The notes beneath the pieces are model-generated. The model saw only the letters and a program-made list of their open reading frames with translations, searched no databases and had not been told where the DNA came from. A program made the translations under genes and the position numbers. This document shows, piece after piece, positions 7,232-16,849 of a stretch of DNA of 45,799 nt. Origin of the DNA: Bacteroidota bacterium (GTDB taxonomy: Bacteria; Bacteroidota; Bacteroidia; UBA8524); assembly GCA_016124735.1 (NCBI GenBank), contig WGMZ01000023.1:1-45799 (forward strand), read 5' to 3'. Each line of letters begins with the position of its first letter. Within the stretch, counting starts at the first letter, position 1.

Positions 7232-9022
7232 ATGAAACTTAGCTATTTACTCATTGTATTTTTTTGCTGGACCTTGAATGTTGCGGCAAGTGAAACGGGG
7301 TGGGCGGATGAGTTGATGAGGTTGGATTCTACTTACGACCAAACGAAACCTCAGGAGATCATTAAGGCCTATTTAGAATTTGTTGAAAAGTATAAGGGAG
7401 ACTCAGCAATTAAAAGCGCAGCCTACCGGCGTCTGGGAAATTCTTATTCGGATATCGGAGATTATGAACGCGCTTTGTTCTACCAACTACGTGCCCTGGA
7501 TTTGAACGATTATTTCGGTGGGGCACTTGCCAAAGGCTCCGGCTACAATAATATTGGAGGACTCTATTATTACCTGGGAGAAAAAGAGCAGGCAACCAGG
7601 TATTTTAGAGAAGCTTACAAGCTCTTTACAAAGGCACGGGAAGAGACAGAAATTGGTATTCGGGGGCAGGCAGATGCAACCATGAATCTGGCCTCTACTG
7701 AGCTAGAATTGGGTCATTTGGAAAATGCCCGGAGGAACCTGGATCTGGCGTTTAAGTACACCTCTGAGTATGGAGATAGTTCGCGAATCCATGCCTTATA
7801 CATGATTGGAGCTAATATTTCCGAAGCAGCACATGATACCCTGGGGTGGAAGAATTACCTCTCTGAGGTGCAGCGTTGTTTAAACCAGAATTATGACCTG
7901 TACATAGCGCACGCTGCTGAAATTTCACTTGCCAAATATTACCAGACCCTGGGATTAATGGATTCCGTGCCTGTTGTTCTTCAACGTGCACTGGAATTGG
8001 CTTATTCGTATCAAAGCCCTGAATCAATAAGGCAATCTGCCCATTTGCTGGCTGATTATTATGAGTTGGTGGGCGATAGCGTCAACGCCTTTCAGTATCT
8101 GAAAGTTTACCAGGTTTTCAACGATAGCTTGTTGGATGCGAGCCGCATTCAGGCCTTGATTGATGCGGAGCAGAAGTACCAAAATGTGGCAAAGACTCAG
8201 GAATTGGCAGAACAGGAACAGGAATTAAAGCGTCGCAGGGTTCAATTGGTATCTCTGGGAATATTTGTTGGCTTGTTGCTGTTGTTGGCCATCGCTTTGA
8301 TACAAAATAGAAACAAGACCAAGCGACTGGCTGAAAAGGAGTTGGAATTGAAAGATTCTCAGATTACTGAATTGATGCAAGACCAGGAACTGAAGAGTAT
8401 AGATGCTATGTTAAAAGGGCAGGATGAAGAGCGTCAGCGGATTGCAAGGGATTTGCACGACCGACTGGGAAGTATCCTGTCTACGGTCAAACTGCATTTT
8501 TCGACTATGGAGGATGAAATCAGGAAACTGCAAGAGAAGCAGAACGACAATTACCATACGGCCACCCGGATGTTGGATGAAGCGGTGGAAGAGGTTCGTA
8601 AAATATCACATGATTTACATTCTGGAACCATCAACCGTTTTGGTTTGAAAACAGCTCTATTGCAATTGATTCACGCAATCGAAGGTGCCAATACAATAAA
8701 AATTCATTTTATTGACAATCAAATTGACCCGGAAATATTCAGTCCTTTTGAAGTGGAACTGTACCGGATCATCCAGGAACTTCTCAGCAATACCTTAAAA
8801 CATGCAAAGGCGACAGAAGTGACTATCCAACTGACACTTCAAAATGGTTTTGTTACCTTCAGCTATGAAGACAATGGGGTTGGGATGCAACTGAATAAAC
8901 TGGCTAAGCGGGGAATAGGACTGGAAAGCATCGAGAAGAGAGTGCAAAAGATCAAGGGAAGCAGCAATATTGACAGTACACCAGGCCACGGTTTTACCAT
9001 GATAATAGAGATTCCAATATGA
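7232..9022 (+). CDS. TPR-containing sensor histidine kinase (HisKA_3, NarX/DegS class)
   Basis: A 596-aa kinase. A signal peptide (residues 1-19, ending NVAAS) leads to a periplasmic region of tandem TPR-like helical repeats (about 25-320), then one membrane helix (about 337-357, LGIFVGLLLLLAIALIQ), a short coiled coil and a cytoplasmic HisKA_3 domain with phospho-acceptor H409 in RIARDLHDRLGS. The C-terminal HATPase has an N box (IIQELLSNTLKHA), DNGVGM and GIGLESIEKR. This layout is typical of Bacteroidota kinases paired with LuxR-type regulators. It overlaps the regulator gene by 4 bp (ATGA). The TPR sensor presumably reads a protein or envelope cue. Confidence 0.93.
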   Translation: MKLSYLLIVFFCWTLNVAASETGWADELMRLDSTYDQTKPQEIIKAYLEFVEKYKGDSAIKSAAYRRLGNSYSDIGDYERALFYQLRALDLNDYFGGALAKGSGYNNIGGLYYYLGEKEQATRYFREAYKLFTKAREETEIGIRGQADATMNLASTELELGHLENARRNLDLAFKYTSEYGDSSRIHALYMIGANISEAAHDTLGWKNYLSEVQRCLNQNYDLYIAHAAEISLAKYYQTLGLMDSVPVVLQRALELAYSYQSPESIRQSAHLLADYYELVGDSVNAFQYLKVYQVFNDSLLDASRIQALIDAEQKYQNVAKTQELAEQEQELKRRRVQLVSLGIFVGLLLLLAIALIQNRNKTKRLAEKELELKDSQITELMQDQELKSIDAMLKGQDEERQRIARDLHDRLGSILSTVKLHFSTMEDEIRKLQEKQNDNYHTATRMLDEAVEEVRKISHDLHSGTINRFGLKTALLQLIHAIEGANTIKIHFIDNQIDPEIFSPFEVELYRIIQELLSNTLKHAKATEVTIQLTLQNGFVTFSYEDNGVGMQLNKLAKRGIGLESIEKRVQKIKGSSNIDSTPGHGFTMIIEIPI

Positions 9023-9663
9023 GTTCACCCATTCGAGTAATAATAGCAGATGATCACCGTATGTTTGCAGATGGATTGCTCTCGATCTTTCATGAAGATG
9101 ACGACATTCAAATTATTGATGTGGCTTCGGATGGAAATGCAGTTTTGGAGAAATTGGCAAAAGCTTCCTGTGATGTGGTCCTGATGGATTTGAGTATGCC
9201 CGGAATGAACGGGGAGGAGGCAAGCCGAATCATCTTGAAAAATTTTCCGGAAACCCGGATCATCGTATTAACGATGCACCATACGGTCGATATTATTCTT
9301 CCGCTTGTCGATCTCGGAGTACATGGCTTTATGCTAAAAAATTCGGGTAGGAATGAATTGAAGAAAGGCCTTCAGGAAGTCATGGAAGGAAGAAAATATT
9401 ACAGCCAGGATATTCGGAAAGTGCTCGAACGAAAGGAAGAACCCGGTAACCAAATGCGTTTTACTTCCCGCGAGAAGGAAATATTGATACTCATTTACGA
9501 AGGACTTTCCACCGCAGAAATGGCAGAAAAGCTATTTCTGTCTCCTTATACAGTAGAAACTCACCGAAGAAATCTTCTAAGTAAAACCGAGACGAAAAAT
9601 GCTACACAGCTTATTAATAAGGCAATAGAGCAGGGCTGGATTCAGGTTAGGCCTCGTTTATGA
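9019..9663 (+). CDS. NarL/FixJ-type response regulator, partner of the TPR kinase
   Basis: A 214-aa regulator with a receiver domain (residues 5-120: acidic pair D11/D12, phosphorylation site D57 in LMDLSMPGMNG, T/S and Lys switch residues) and a C-terminal LuxR helix-turn-helix (about 148-207, FTSREKEIL ... LFLSPYTVETHRRNLLSK). It shares ATGA with the kinase stop, a hallmark of a cognate pair. It probably binds the inverted repeat before its own operon. Its last codons overlap the convergent riboflavin synthase gene by 6 bp. Confidence 0.95.
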   Translation: MSSPIRVIIADDHRMFADGLLSIFHEDDDIQIIDVASDGNAVLEKLAKASCDVVLMDLSMPGMNGEEASRIILKNFPETRIIVLTMHHTVDIILPLVDLGVHGFMLKNSGRNELKKGLQEVMEGRKYYSQDIRKVLERKEEPGNQMRFTSREKEILILIYEGLSTAEMAEKLFLSPYTVETHRRNLLSKTETKNATQLINKAIEQGWIQVRPRL

Positions 9664-10248
9664 TTGGCGCATTAGTCGCGCAACATATTTGCCTATAATA
9701 TCGAATTCAAGATTGACCGTATCTCCGATCTGGATCTGGTGAAATACTGTATGCTCATAGGTGAATGGAATGATGGCTACCCGAAAGCAGTCTGTTTCTG
9801 AATCGACCACGGTAAGGCTCGTACCATTCACTGTTATGCTTCCTTTCTCGACGGTTACATGTTGACCGGGTTCGTACTTAAATTGAAACAACCAACTACC
9901 ATTCTGGTTAATTTTTTCGGTGCAGATGGCAGTTTGATCCACATGCCCCTGAACAATATGTCCGTCGAGACGCCCATTCATTTGCATGCAGCGTTCTAAA
10001 TTCACCTGACGCCCAATTTCCCAGCTGGACAAATTGGTTTTATTCAGGGTTTCACGAATGGCAGTGACCACATGTGTATTTTCTTTTGGAGCGACTTCCA
10101 CCACCGTCAGGCAAACACCATCGTGGGCTACACTTTGATCAATCTTTAACTCATTAGAAAGAGGAGAGGCAACGGTAAAATGGATATTGTCTCCTTCCTG
10201 CCGCACATCCTGGATTTTGCCCAATTGCTCTATGATGCCTGTGAACAT
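9658..10248 (-). CDS. ribE: Riboflavin synthase, alpha subunit
   Basis: A 196-aa enzyme that dismutates two 6,7-dimethyl-8-ribityllumazines to riboflavin. The N-terminal MFTGIIEQLG signature sets the start at 10248 (a longer frame to 10266 adds only six residues that overlap the upstream gene). The two lumazine-binding barrels are visible as the internal duplication: VAHDGVCLTVVE in the first (about residues 40-51) and GSITVNGTSLTVVD in the second (about 132-145). It starts 1 bp after the stop of the secreted protein gene, so the two are co-transcribed. Confidence 0.95.
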   Translation of the reverse strand: MFTGIIEQLGKIQDVRQEGDNIHFTVASPLSNELKIDQSVAHDGVCLTVVEVAPKENTHVVTAIRETLNKTNLSSWEIGRQVNLERCMQMNGRLDGHIVQGHVDQTAICTEKINQNGSWLFQFKYEPGQHVTVEKGSITVNGTSLTVVDSETDCFRVAIIPFTYEHTVFHQIQIGDTVNLEFDIIGKYVARLMRQS

Positions 10249-10249
10249 A

Positions 10250-10927
10250 TTATAGATGGATTTCAATAATTCCTGTAAAATTCTTTCTGACTATTTCAGA
10301 GCCATGAATTTCCCACACATCACAATGGTAAAAATAACTTCCCGGCTGACAAAGTTCTGCAGTGTTTTGATTTCTTCCGTCCCATTTAAATTGTGGATTT
10401 TTGGTCTTATATACCTCATTTCCTAAGGCATCGAAAATAACCAGGTCTATTTTCTGAATATTCTGAGACAGCTGTGGTTGGTACATTTTACCACTTCCAA
10501 TAACATATTTGGCAGGCAATTGAAATAAGGCACAGAGTTCTACCTGCCTTTTATCGCTTGAATAAATGATTCTTCTTGAACTGTCTGTTGCCTCCAACCA
10601 GTAATGGCCAGGAGGATTAACCAAAATGCCGCTGGTACGAAAAAGGGTGATACTGTCGATTCGCACATTGCGGTAAAATATTTTGCTGCTATCATCCTCA
10701 TCGTAACGATAGCCTTTCAGGTATACATACTTTGGGAAATCAGATGAATCGAGGTGATCTGTGAACCATTGAATTTGATACTTTTCCTGTTCGCAGAATT
10801 CTTTGACTTCAATTGGGATATTTACTTCTCGGAATCGCAAACTGTCTTTATAAAGACTATCGGCGGTCTGGGAAAAAGCAGACACGCTGAGTAGGAAAAA
10901 ATTGCAACAGACCAGTAAATAGTTCAC
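10250..10927 (-). CDS. Secreted protein with CHU_C/gliding-type C-terminal domain
   Basis: A 225-aa exported protein: signal peptide about 1-20 ending SAFSQ, a middle part of unknown function, and a C-terminal 85-residue domain with YVIGSG, VIFDALGNEVYKTK, FKWDGRNQ and PGSYFYH. These match the gliding-motility-associated C-terminal domain (CHU_C) that directs type B cargo through the type IX secretion system. The protein is unusually short for such cargo. It is transcribed with ribE downstream, a functional oddity that is probably only positional. Confidence 0.72.
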   Translation of the reverse strand: MNYLLVCCNFFLLSVSAFSQTADSLYKDSLRFREVNIPIEVKEFCEQEKYQIQWFTDHLDSSDFPKYVYLKGYRYDEDDSSKIFYRNVRIDSITLFRTSGILVNPPGHYWLEATDSSRRIIYSSDKRQVELCALFQLPAKYVIGSGKMYQPQLSQNIQKIDLVIFDALGNEVYKTKNPQFKWDGRNQNTAELCQPGSYFYHCDVWEIHGSEIVRKNFTGIIEIHL

Positions 10928-10958
10928 GGTTTCAAATTTAGAGTGCCCTTATGAAAGC

Positions 10959-10990
10959 AAAAAGCCCACCATCAATTTTGGTGGGCTTTT
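10959..10990 (-). terminator. Terminator of the sdhCAB operon
   Basis: AAAAGCCCACC (10960-10970) pairs with GGTGGGCTTTT (10980-10990) around a 9-nt loop; on the minus strand the stem is followed by a T run. It lies 18 bp after the sdhB stop. Confidence 0.85.
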
Positions 10991-11008
10991 CTTAAAACGA
11001 TTTTTTGT

Positions 11009-11758
11009 TTAGTCTTTGCTTAGCAATGAAGCGCGAATATATTCTCGGTTGAGCCGGGAGATAACCGAAAGTGGAATTTCTTTCGGGCATTCGGCGGAAC
11101 AGGCTCCGGTATTGGTGCAGGCACCAAAACCTTCTGCATCCATCTCGTTTACCATGGCCAAAACACGTTTTTCGCGTTCGGGTTGTCCCTGAGGCAACAA
11201 AGCGTACTGCGATACTTTTGCACCGACAAATAGCATGGCGCTGGAGTTTTTGCAGGCAGCAACGCAGGCACCACAACCAATGCAGGTTGCTGCTTCAAAT
11301 GCTTCATCGGCATTTTGTTTGGGTACCGGAATCGCATTGGCATCCTGGGCTGCTCCGGTGTTTACAGAGATATATCCACCTGCGTGCTGAATGCGATCAA
11401 AAGCGCTTCTGTCTACCACCAGATCTTTGATGATTGGGAAGGCATTGGCTCGCCAAGGTTCGATGACAATCTCATCTCCATCTTTGAAGCTGCGCATATG
11501 CAATTGACAAGTGGTTACCCCATGAAGCGGTCCATGTGCACGTCCGTTAATAAACAAAGAACACATTCCGCAGATTCCTTCACGGCAATCGTGATCGAAT
11601 GCCACTGGTTCAATCCCTTTCTCAATCAGCTGTTCGTTTACAACGTCCAGCATTTCGAGGAAAGACATGTCGTCGCTGATGTCTTTAGCGTCGTAAGTCT
11701 CGAAGTTTCCTTCGGCATTTGCGTTTGACTGTCTCCAGACTTTTAATGTCAAATTCAT
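11009..11758 (-). CDS. sdhB: Succinate dehydrogenase/fumarate reductase iron-sulfur subunit
   Basis: A 249-aa subunit that passes electrons from the flavoprotein to the membrane anchor. The N-terminal ferredoxin domain holds the [2Fe-2S] cysteines C58, C63, C66 (CREGICGMC) and C84. The C-terminal part has two cysteine clusters, [11 protein letters not shown] and [12 protein letters not shown], for the [4Fe-4S] and [3Fe-4S] centres; the spacing matches the Bacteroidota/epsilonproteobacterial type. It is last in sdhCAB, 21 bp after sdhA. Confidence 0.96.
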   Translation of the reverse strand: MNLTLKVWRQSNANAEGNFETYDAKDISDDMSFLEMLDVVNEQLIEKGIEPVAFDHDCREGICGMCSLFINGRAHGPLHGVTTCQLHMRSFKDGDEIVIEPWRANAFPIIKDLVVDRSAFDRIQHAGGYISVNTGAAQDANAIPVPKQNADEAFEAATCIGCGACVAACKNSSAMLFVGAKVSQYALLPQGQPEREKRVLAMVNEMDAEGFGACTNTGACSAECPKEIPLSVISRLNREYIRASLLSKD

Positions 11759-11779
11759 GTACTTTCTCCTTTCAGGTTC

Positions 11780-13777
11780 TTATTTATAACTTCTTTGTGT
11801 CAGTTTTACATTTTCGAAGTTGAGCTCTTCCTTATGCAGGACAGGAGCACTTTCTCCGAGGTATTCCCATGCAGCGACATAGGCGTAATCTTTATCATTC
11901 CGCAGCGCTTCTCCTTCTTCCGTTTGGTATTCTTCACGGAAGTGGCCGCCGCAGGATTCGTTTCTGTTCAGGGCATCGCGGCACATGAGTTCTCCTAACT
12001 CGAGGAAATCGGCAACACGACCGGCTTTATCCAATTCCGGGTTAAACTCATCTGCTTTTCCCGGAACTTTCACTTCTTTCCAAAATTCTTCACGGAGGGC
12101 CTGAATTTCTTCGATGGCTTCTTTCAATCCTTGCTCGTTTCTGGCCATTCCGCATTTTTCCCACATGATTTTTCCGAGGCGTTTATGGAAGGAATCCACT
12201 GACTTACTGCCTTGGTTATTCATAAAGAATTGGATGCGCTCACGAACCTTGTTTTCTGCTTCGTCGAAGGCCTCATGATCGGTGGAAATGGCTCCGGTAC
12301 GGATATCATCCGCCAGATACTCTCCAATTGTATAGGGGATAACGAAGTATCCATCCGCCAGTCCCTGCATCAAAGCAGAAGCTCCCAGCCGGTTCGCGCC
12401 GTGGTCGGAGAAGTTGGCTTCTCCCAATGCATAGCAGCCGTCGATGGTGGTCATCAAATTGTAATCTACCCATAATCCGCCCATGGTATAGTGAACGGCA
12501 GGGTATATTTTCATGGGTGTTTCATAGGGATTGTCTCCGGTAATCTGCATGTACATGTCGAATAGGTTTCCGTATTTTTCTTTGACAACGGCTTTACCCA
12601 ATTCGGTAATTTTCGCAGCGTCTGCATCATGCAGGTTTTTTCTGTGAGCTTCCGCTTTTCCATAGCGCTGAATGGCGGCAGCATAGTCGAGGAATACAGC
12701 CTCTCCGGTTTTATTTACGCCAAAACCCGCATCGCAGCGTTCTTTTGCTGCGCGTGAAGCCACGTCGCGGGGTACCAGATTACCAAAGGAAGGATATCTT
12801 CTTTCCAGGTAATAGTCGCGGTCTTCTTCGGGTATATCAATGGCCTTTTTCGCGCCTTGACGCAATGCTTCTGCATCTTCCATCTTGGCAGGAACCCAGA
12901 TTCTTCCATCGTTACGAAGCGACTCAGACATTAGGGTAAGCTTGGATTGATGGTCGCCAGATACCGGAATACAGGTCGGGTGAATTTGCGTAAAGCAGGG
13001 GTTAGCGAAATAAGCACCTTTTTTATGAGCTTTCCACGCGGCGGTTACATTCGAGCCCATCGCATTGGTAGAAAGGAAGAATACGTTTCCGTATCCACCT
13101 GAGGCTAATAATACTGCGTGACCGCTATGTCTTTCAATCTCACCGCTAACCAGGTTCTTTGCTATAATTCCGCGTGCTTTTCCATCCACAATAACCAGAT
13201 CAAGCATTTCGTGGCGGTTGTACATGGTTACTTTTCCGGATGCAATCTGGCGGTTCATTGCAGAATAAGCACCGAGTAAAAGTTGTTGTCCGGTTTGACC
13301 AGCGGCATAGAATGTACGTTGCACCTGAACGCCGCCAAAAGAGCGGTTATCAAGCAATCCACCATATTCACGGGCAAATGGAACTCCCTGAGCCACGCAT
13401 TGATCGATGATGTTAGCGGATACTTCGGCCAAACGATGAACATTGGCTTCTCGTGCACGATAATCTCCTCCTTTGATTGTATCGTAGAACAAGCGGAAGG
13501 TGGAATCGCCGTCGTTTTTATAATTCTTTGCGGCATTGATGCCCCCTTGAGCTGCAATTGAGTGAGCCCGACGGGGAGAATCCTGAAAGCAAAATGCTTT
13601 TACATTATAGCCCATTTCGGCGAGTGTTGCTGCTGCTGACGCTCCAGCCAATCCGGTGCCGATTATAATTACGTCGATATTTCTTTTGTTCGCCGGATTC
13701 ACCAGGCGCACATGATCTTTATAATCTGTCCACTTTTTATCGAGTGGTCCGTTTGGAATTTTAGAATTCAATGTCAT
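11780..13777 (-). CDS. sdhA: Succinate dehydrogenase/fumarate reductase flavoprotein subunit
   Basis: A 665-aa FAD protein catalysing succinate/fumarate interconversion. The Rossmann motif [11 protein letters not shown] (residues 40-50) and [11 protein letters not shown] with H72, the expected covalent FAD attachment site, are clear. Active-site elements include HPTCIP and the substrate-loop segment [10 protein letters not shown]. Length and sequence fit the long Bacteroidota SdhA type rather than the E. coli type. It is second in the operon, 18 bp after sdhC. Confidence 0.96.
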   Translation of the reverse strand: MTLNSKIPNGPLDKKWTDYKDHVRLVNPANKRNIDVIIIGTGLAGASAAATLAEMGYNVKAFCFQDSPRRAHSIAAQGGINAAKNYKNDGDSTFRLFYDTIKGGDYRAREANVHRLAEVSANIIDQCVAQGVPFAREYGGLLDNRSFGGVQVQRTFYAAGQTGQQLLLGAYSAMNRQIASGKVTMYNRHEMLDLVIVDGKARGIIAKNLVSGEIERHSGHAVLLASGGYGNVFFLSTNAMGSNVTAAWKAHKKGAYFANPCFTQIHPTCIPVSGDHQSKLTLMSESLRNDGRIWVPAKMEDAEALRQGAKKAIDIPEEDRDYYLERRYPSFGNLVPRDVASRAAKERCDAGFGVNKTGEAVFLDYAAAIQRYGKAEAHRKNLHDADAAKITELGKAVVKEKYGNLFDMYMQITGDNPYETPMKIYPAVHYTMGGLWVDYNLMTTIDGCYALGEANFSDHGANRLGASALMQGLADGYFVIPYTIGEYLADDIRTGAISTDHEAFDEAENKVRERIQFFMNNQGSKSVDSFHKRLGKIMWEKCGMARNEQGLKEAIEEIQALREEFWKEVKVPGKADEFNPELDKAGRVADFLELGELMCRDALNRNESCGGHFREEYQTEEGEALRNDKDYAYVAAWEYLGESAPVLHKEELNFENVKLTQRSYK

Positions 13778-13795
13778 GTTTCGTCTCCTTATCTA

Positions 13796-14674
13796 TTAGC
13801 TGAAATACATGTAAAGTGGAATAAGGGCAAAGCCTGCAGGTATTATTACTCCGAAAATCCAGGTCAGGCCGTTCAACAGTCCGTCGTATTTCGGATGACG
13901 CCATCCCATGGTTTGGAAGGCTGATATAAATCCATGGAACAAATGGAAGCCAATTGCGATCATGGAAACAACATACAGCAATACGATCCATGGTTCATGG
14001 AAAGCTTTGTCCACAACGGAATACAAATCTTTGTACGATTCCTGATCAATACCGCCATTTTTCTGAGCATAATCGAGATCCTTTCTAATGTCTTCGTATT
14101 TTTTGGATACGGGGTCATTTTCAAAACCTTCGACGTCGTTTGTCGCCTGGTATTTTTGAGCGGCTTCGTTTAATTCGGTCGACATGGTTTCCAGGAACGA
14201 CTGGGTTACCACTTTTTCTTTTCCTCCTTCCGTTTTGTAAACGAAATAGGTCATATTTTTTGCCGATTCTCCGAATTTGTACTGGTACCAGAATTGCGCC
14301 ATGTGAACCACAATGAAAGCAAGGATAATGGTTCCGAGCAATCCCATTGATCGGGAAGACCAGGTACTTGTCTGTGTTCCCGCATATTTTTTATAACCTT
14401 TCCCTCTGGCAGAGCGGTTTTTAAATACCAGAGTTAATCCTTTCAGGGCATGAAACAATATGCCTAGATAGGTCATGTAACTCGCAATCTTGATCAGCGG
14501 ATTCGAGGTCATGAACTTGGTGTAAGCATTGAACTTAAACCCCTGGTCATCCAGAAATAATTGTAAATTTCCAATCAGGTGCACCACGATAAAGGTGCAT
14601 AAAAACAGCCCGGTCAGGGCCATAAGAATCTTCTGTCCAATCGAAGAAGAGAATGTTTTAATCAGCCAACTCAT
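13796..14674 (-). CDS. sdhC: Succinate dehydrogenase cytochrome b558 subunit, with an enlarged loop
   Basis: A 292-aa membrane anchor of the SdhC b558 family, with five hydrophobic helices and the expected haem-ligand histidines in FIVVHLIGNLQLF, GILFHALKG, FIVVHMAQFW and GFHLFHGF. Family members are usually about 220-230 aa. The excess is a charged, helix-rich insert of about 70 residues (about 130-205) between the third and fourth helices, ending just before KDLYSVVDKAFHEP. It is first in sdhCAB; a TAAATTTG -7 box lies 26 bp upstream. Confidence 0.93.
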   Translation of the reverse strand: MSWLIKTFSSSIGQKILMALTGLFLCTFIVVHLIGNLQLFLDDQGFKFNAYTKFMTSNPLIKIASYMTYLGILFHALKGLTLVFKNRSARGKGYKKYAGTQTSTWSSRSMGLLGTIILAFIVVHMAQFWYQYKFGESAKNMTYFVYKTEGGKEKVVTQSFLETMSTELNEAAQKYQATNDVEGFENDPVSKKYEDIRKDLDYAQKNGGIDQESYKDLYSVVDKAFHEPWIVLLYVVSMIAIGFHLFHGFISAFQTMGWRHPKYDGLLNGLTWIFGVIIPAGFALIPLYMYFS

Positions 14675-14699
14675 ACGGTTAATTGTTCGATTTGCCGTG

Positions 14700-14707
14700 C
14701 AAATTTA
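14700..14707 (-). promoter_or_regulatory. -7 box of the sdhCAB promoter (TAAATTTG)
   Basis: Exact match to the Bacteroidota TAnnTTTG -7 element on the minus strand, 26 bp before the sdhC start. No clear TTTG -33 element is seen at the usual spacing. Confidence 0.5.
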
Positions 14708-14830
14708 GCTTTTGACTTCATTTTACGTTTATCACAGAACGAATCTTTCTAATTTAAAATGAATCTAAGCTAATGGATACTTTGAGGATAACAGATATCT
14801 CAGTAGAAAGGTTTGAAGTTGTGGGTGGGC

Positions 14831-14862
14831 AAAAAAAGAAGGGAAGCAGATTGCTTCCCTTC
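14831..14862 (-). terminator. Terminator of the ArsC-fold gene
   Basis: GAAGGGAAGCA (14838-14848) and TGCTTCCCTTC (14852-14862) form a perfect stem with a 3-nt loop; on the minus strand it is followed by seven T. Confidence 0.85.
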
Positions 14863-14910
14863 ACTTAACACGGAGTATTGGTTTGGTAGATTTATTACAT
14901 AGGCGTTCTT

Positions 14911-15267
14911 CTACTTTTTGAAAACGTCATTTGGTGTCTGACACAAATATACGCGCCCATTGTTAAAAACAATAGGCCATTTTATTAAATAAGGGTTTTT
15001 TTTCAACACGTTAAGCCAACCTTCGTCATCGAATTCTTTTCCTCTTATTTCCGCCTGATATCGTGGATGGGCTTTGTTCATTAAATCCTTGGGCGCCAAT
15101 TTCAAGGCATCAAGAATAACACGCAGGGTCGTGGTGGAAAGCGGGGCACTGTTTAATTCCTGAAAATTAAGCTTTGCTCCCAAGGTGCTTGCATAAGCAC
15201 GCGTTTTCTTTCCAAGTGAGTCGTCTCCATTATAGAATAGGACCGATTGGGAATTTACAATTTGCAT
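14911..15267 (-). CDS. ArsC/Spx-fold protein lacking the catalytic cysteine
   Basis: A 118-aa protein of the arsenate reductase (ArsC) thioredoxin-like family, recognisable from KLAPKDLMNKAHPRYQ, NPYLIKWPIVFNNGR and the overall length. In active ArsC the N-terminal strand is followed by a CysX5Arg-type or CXXC site; here that place reads FYNGDDSLGKK with no cysteine, and the only cysteine is near the C terminus (LCQTP). It is thus unlikely to reduce arsenate and may be a binding or regulatory relative, as Spx is. It is a single gene with its own terminator downstream. Confidence 0.75.
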   Translation of the reverse strand: MQIVNSQSVLFYNGDDSLGKKTRAYASTLGAKLNFQELNSAPLSTTTLRVILDALKLAPKDLMNKAHPRYQAEIRGKEFDDEGWLNVLKKNPYLIKWPIVFNNGRVYLCQTPNDVFKK

Positions 15268-15383
15268 AGGCCAGAGTTTGGTAGGATCGTAATCTTAAGC
15301 CTGTGAGCAGTTGTAAGCTACAAAAAATTAGCGGGAAAACAAAATAGTTCTGGGTTTATAGTTTAAAGGATTCAAAAGGTTAT

Positions 15384-15412
15384 CATAAACTATAAACCAT
15401 AAACATTTAAAC
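15384..15412. repeat. Dispersed AT-rich repeat (ATAAACTATAAACCATAAAC type)
   Basis: The short repeat ATAAACTATAAACCATAAAC recurs at 37341-37368 and partly at 36186-36197, always at gene boundaries. Here it overlaps the purB stop codon. Confidence 0.5.
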
Positions 15413-16765
15413 TGAAAAGGGGACGCCCGTATAATTGAACGGAGTAATATCCAAAAGTTCCTCCTTCACTTTCTCGCTCACTTTGAGTGTGTGGATAAAT
15501 GCATGGATGGAATTTCTATTGATGCTCTCATTGGTTCGGGTCAATGCTTTTAATGCCTCGTAGGGCTTTTCATATCCTTCCCGGCGCAAAATGGTCTGAA
15601 TGGCTTCCGCAACGACGGCCCAATTGTCTTCGAGGTCGGCTTCCAGGGCTAATTCGTTCAGGATTAACTTACTCATTCCCTTTTCAAGAGATGAAAAAGC
15701 AATTATGCTATGGGCCAGCGGAACACCAACGTTTCGGAGCACTGTAGAATCGGTCAAATCGCGCTGTAAACGTGAAACCGGGAGTTTGCCGGCCAAAAAG
15801 CCATACAGAGCATTCGCTATTCCCAGATTTCCTTCGGCATTTTCAAAATCGATCGGATTTACTTTGTGTGGCATGGCGCTGGAACCTACTTCGCCTTCTT
15901 TTAACCTTTGTTTGAAATAATCCATCGAAACATAGGTCCAGACATCCCGCGCAAAGTCAATCAGAATGGTATTGATTCGTTCCAGGGCATGGAAGAGTGC
16001 ACCCAGGTTGTCGTAATGTTCAATCTGGGTGGTGTATTGTGAGCGATTCAGTCCAAGTTTTTCATTCACAAACTGATTTCCAAGTTTCACCCAGTCGTAA
16101 GAAGGATAAGCTACAAAATGTGCATTAAAATTTCCTGTTGCTCCGCCAAATTTGGCTGAGTAAGGAACCGCTTTTAATTGGTCTATTTGATTTTCCAGAC
16201 GCTCCACAAAAACCATCATCTCTTTGCCTAAAAGAGTGGGAGAGGCTGGCTGGCCATGAGTCTTGGCTAACATAGTAACCTCTTTCCAGCTTTTCGCAAA
16301 TCCGCGTAATCCATCTACAATCCGGAAGAGTGGAGGAAGAATTTCCCTTTCCACTCCATCTTTCAGCGACAATGGAACACTGGTATTATTGATGTCTTGA
16401 GAAGTCAATCCAAAATGAACAAATTCCTGGATGGATGAAAGTCCAAGTTTTTCGAGTTGGTTTTTAACGAAATACTCCACGGCTTTCACATCATGGTTGG
16501 TTACTTTTTCAGTGTCTTTGATGCTTAAGGCTTCTGCTTCTGAGAAATCGGTGACCATGCGGCGCAATGCAACTTTCTGTTCTTCGCTGATTTTTCCATC
16601 CAATTGAGGAAGTGGAATCTCGCTTAGCCAAATCAGGTATTCAACTTCTACATGCACGCGGTATCGGATCAATCCAAATTCAGAATAATACGGGGCAAGG
16701 GCTCCGGCTACCCGGCGGTAGCGTCCATCAACAGGGGAGACAGCGGTAAGAGGTGTAAGTTGCAT
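15407..16765 (-). CDS. purB: Adenylosuccinate lyase
   Basis: A 452-aa enzyme of the fumarase/aspartase superfamily that acts twice in purine synthesis (SAICAR to AICAR and adenylosuccinate to AMP). The superfamily signature SSAMPHKVNPIDFE (about residues 295-308) contains the mobile catalytic Ser loop. KTHGQPASPT carries the general-acid His region, and the N terminus VSPVDGRYR is characteristic of the E. coli-type PurB. A TATTTTTG -7 box lies 14 bp upstream of the start; the gene is divergent from sppA. Confidence 0.96.
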   Translation of the reverse strand: MQLTPLTAVSPVDGRYRRVAGALAPYYSEFGLIRYRVHVEVEYLIWLSEIPLPQLDGKISEEQKVALRRMVTDFSEAEALSIKDTEKVTNHDVKAVEYFVKNQLEKLGLSSIQEFVHFGLTSQDINNTSVPLSLKDGVEREILPPLFRIVDGLRGFAKSWKEVTMLAKTHGQPASPTLLGKEMMVFVERLENQIDQLKAVPYSAKFGGATGNFNAHFVAYPSYDWVKLGNQFVNEKLGLNRSQYTTQIEHYDNLGALFHALERINTILIDFARDVWTYVSMDYFKQRLKEGEVGSSAMPHKVNPIDFENAEGNLGIANALYGFLAGKLPVSRLQRDLTDSTVLRNVGVPLAHSIIAFSSLEKGMSKLILNELALEADLEDNWAVVAEAIQTILRREGYEKPYEALKALTRTNESINRNSIHAFIHTLKVSEKVKEELLDITPFNYTGVPFSV

Positions 16766-16779
16766 TCGTAAAATTTCGA

Positions 16780-16787
16780 CAAAAATA
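16780..16787 (-). promoter_or_regulatory. -7 box of the purB promoter (TATTTTTG)
   Basis: Exact TAnnTTTG on the minus strand, 14 bp before the purB ATG. Confidence 0.5.
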
Positions 16788-16849
16788 ACTTTTCTTGAAC
16801 CTTTTTCCCGACCTCAATTTTTCCCCTGCTCATTCGAAAAGCCTGTCCC

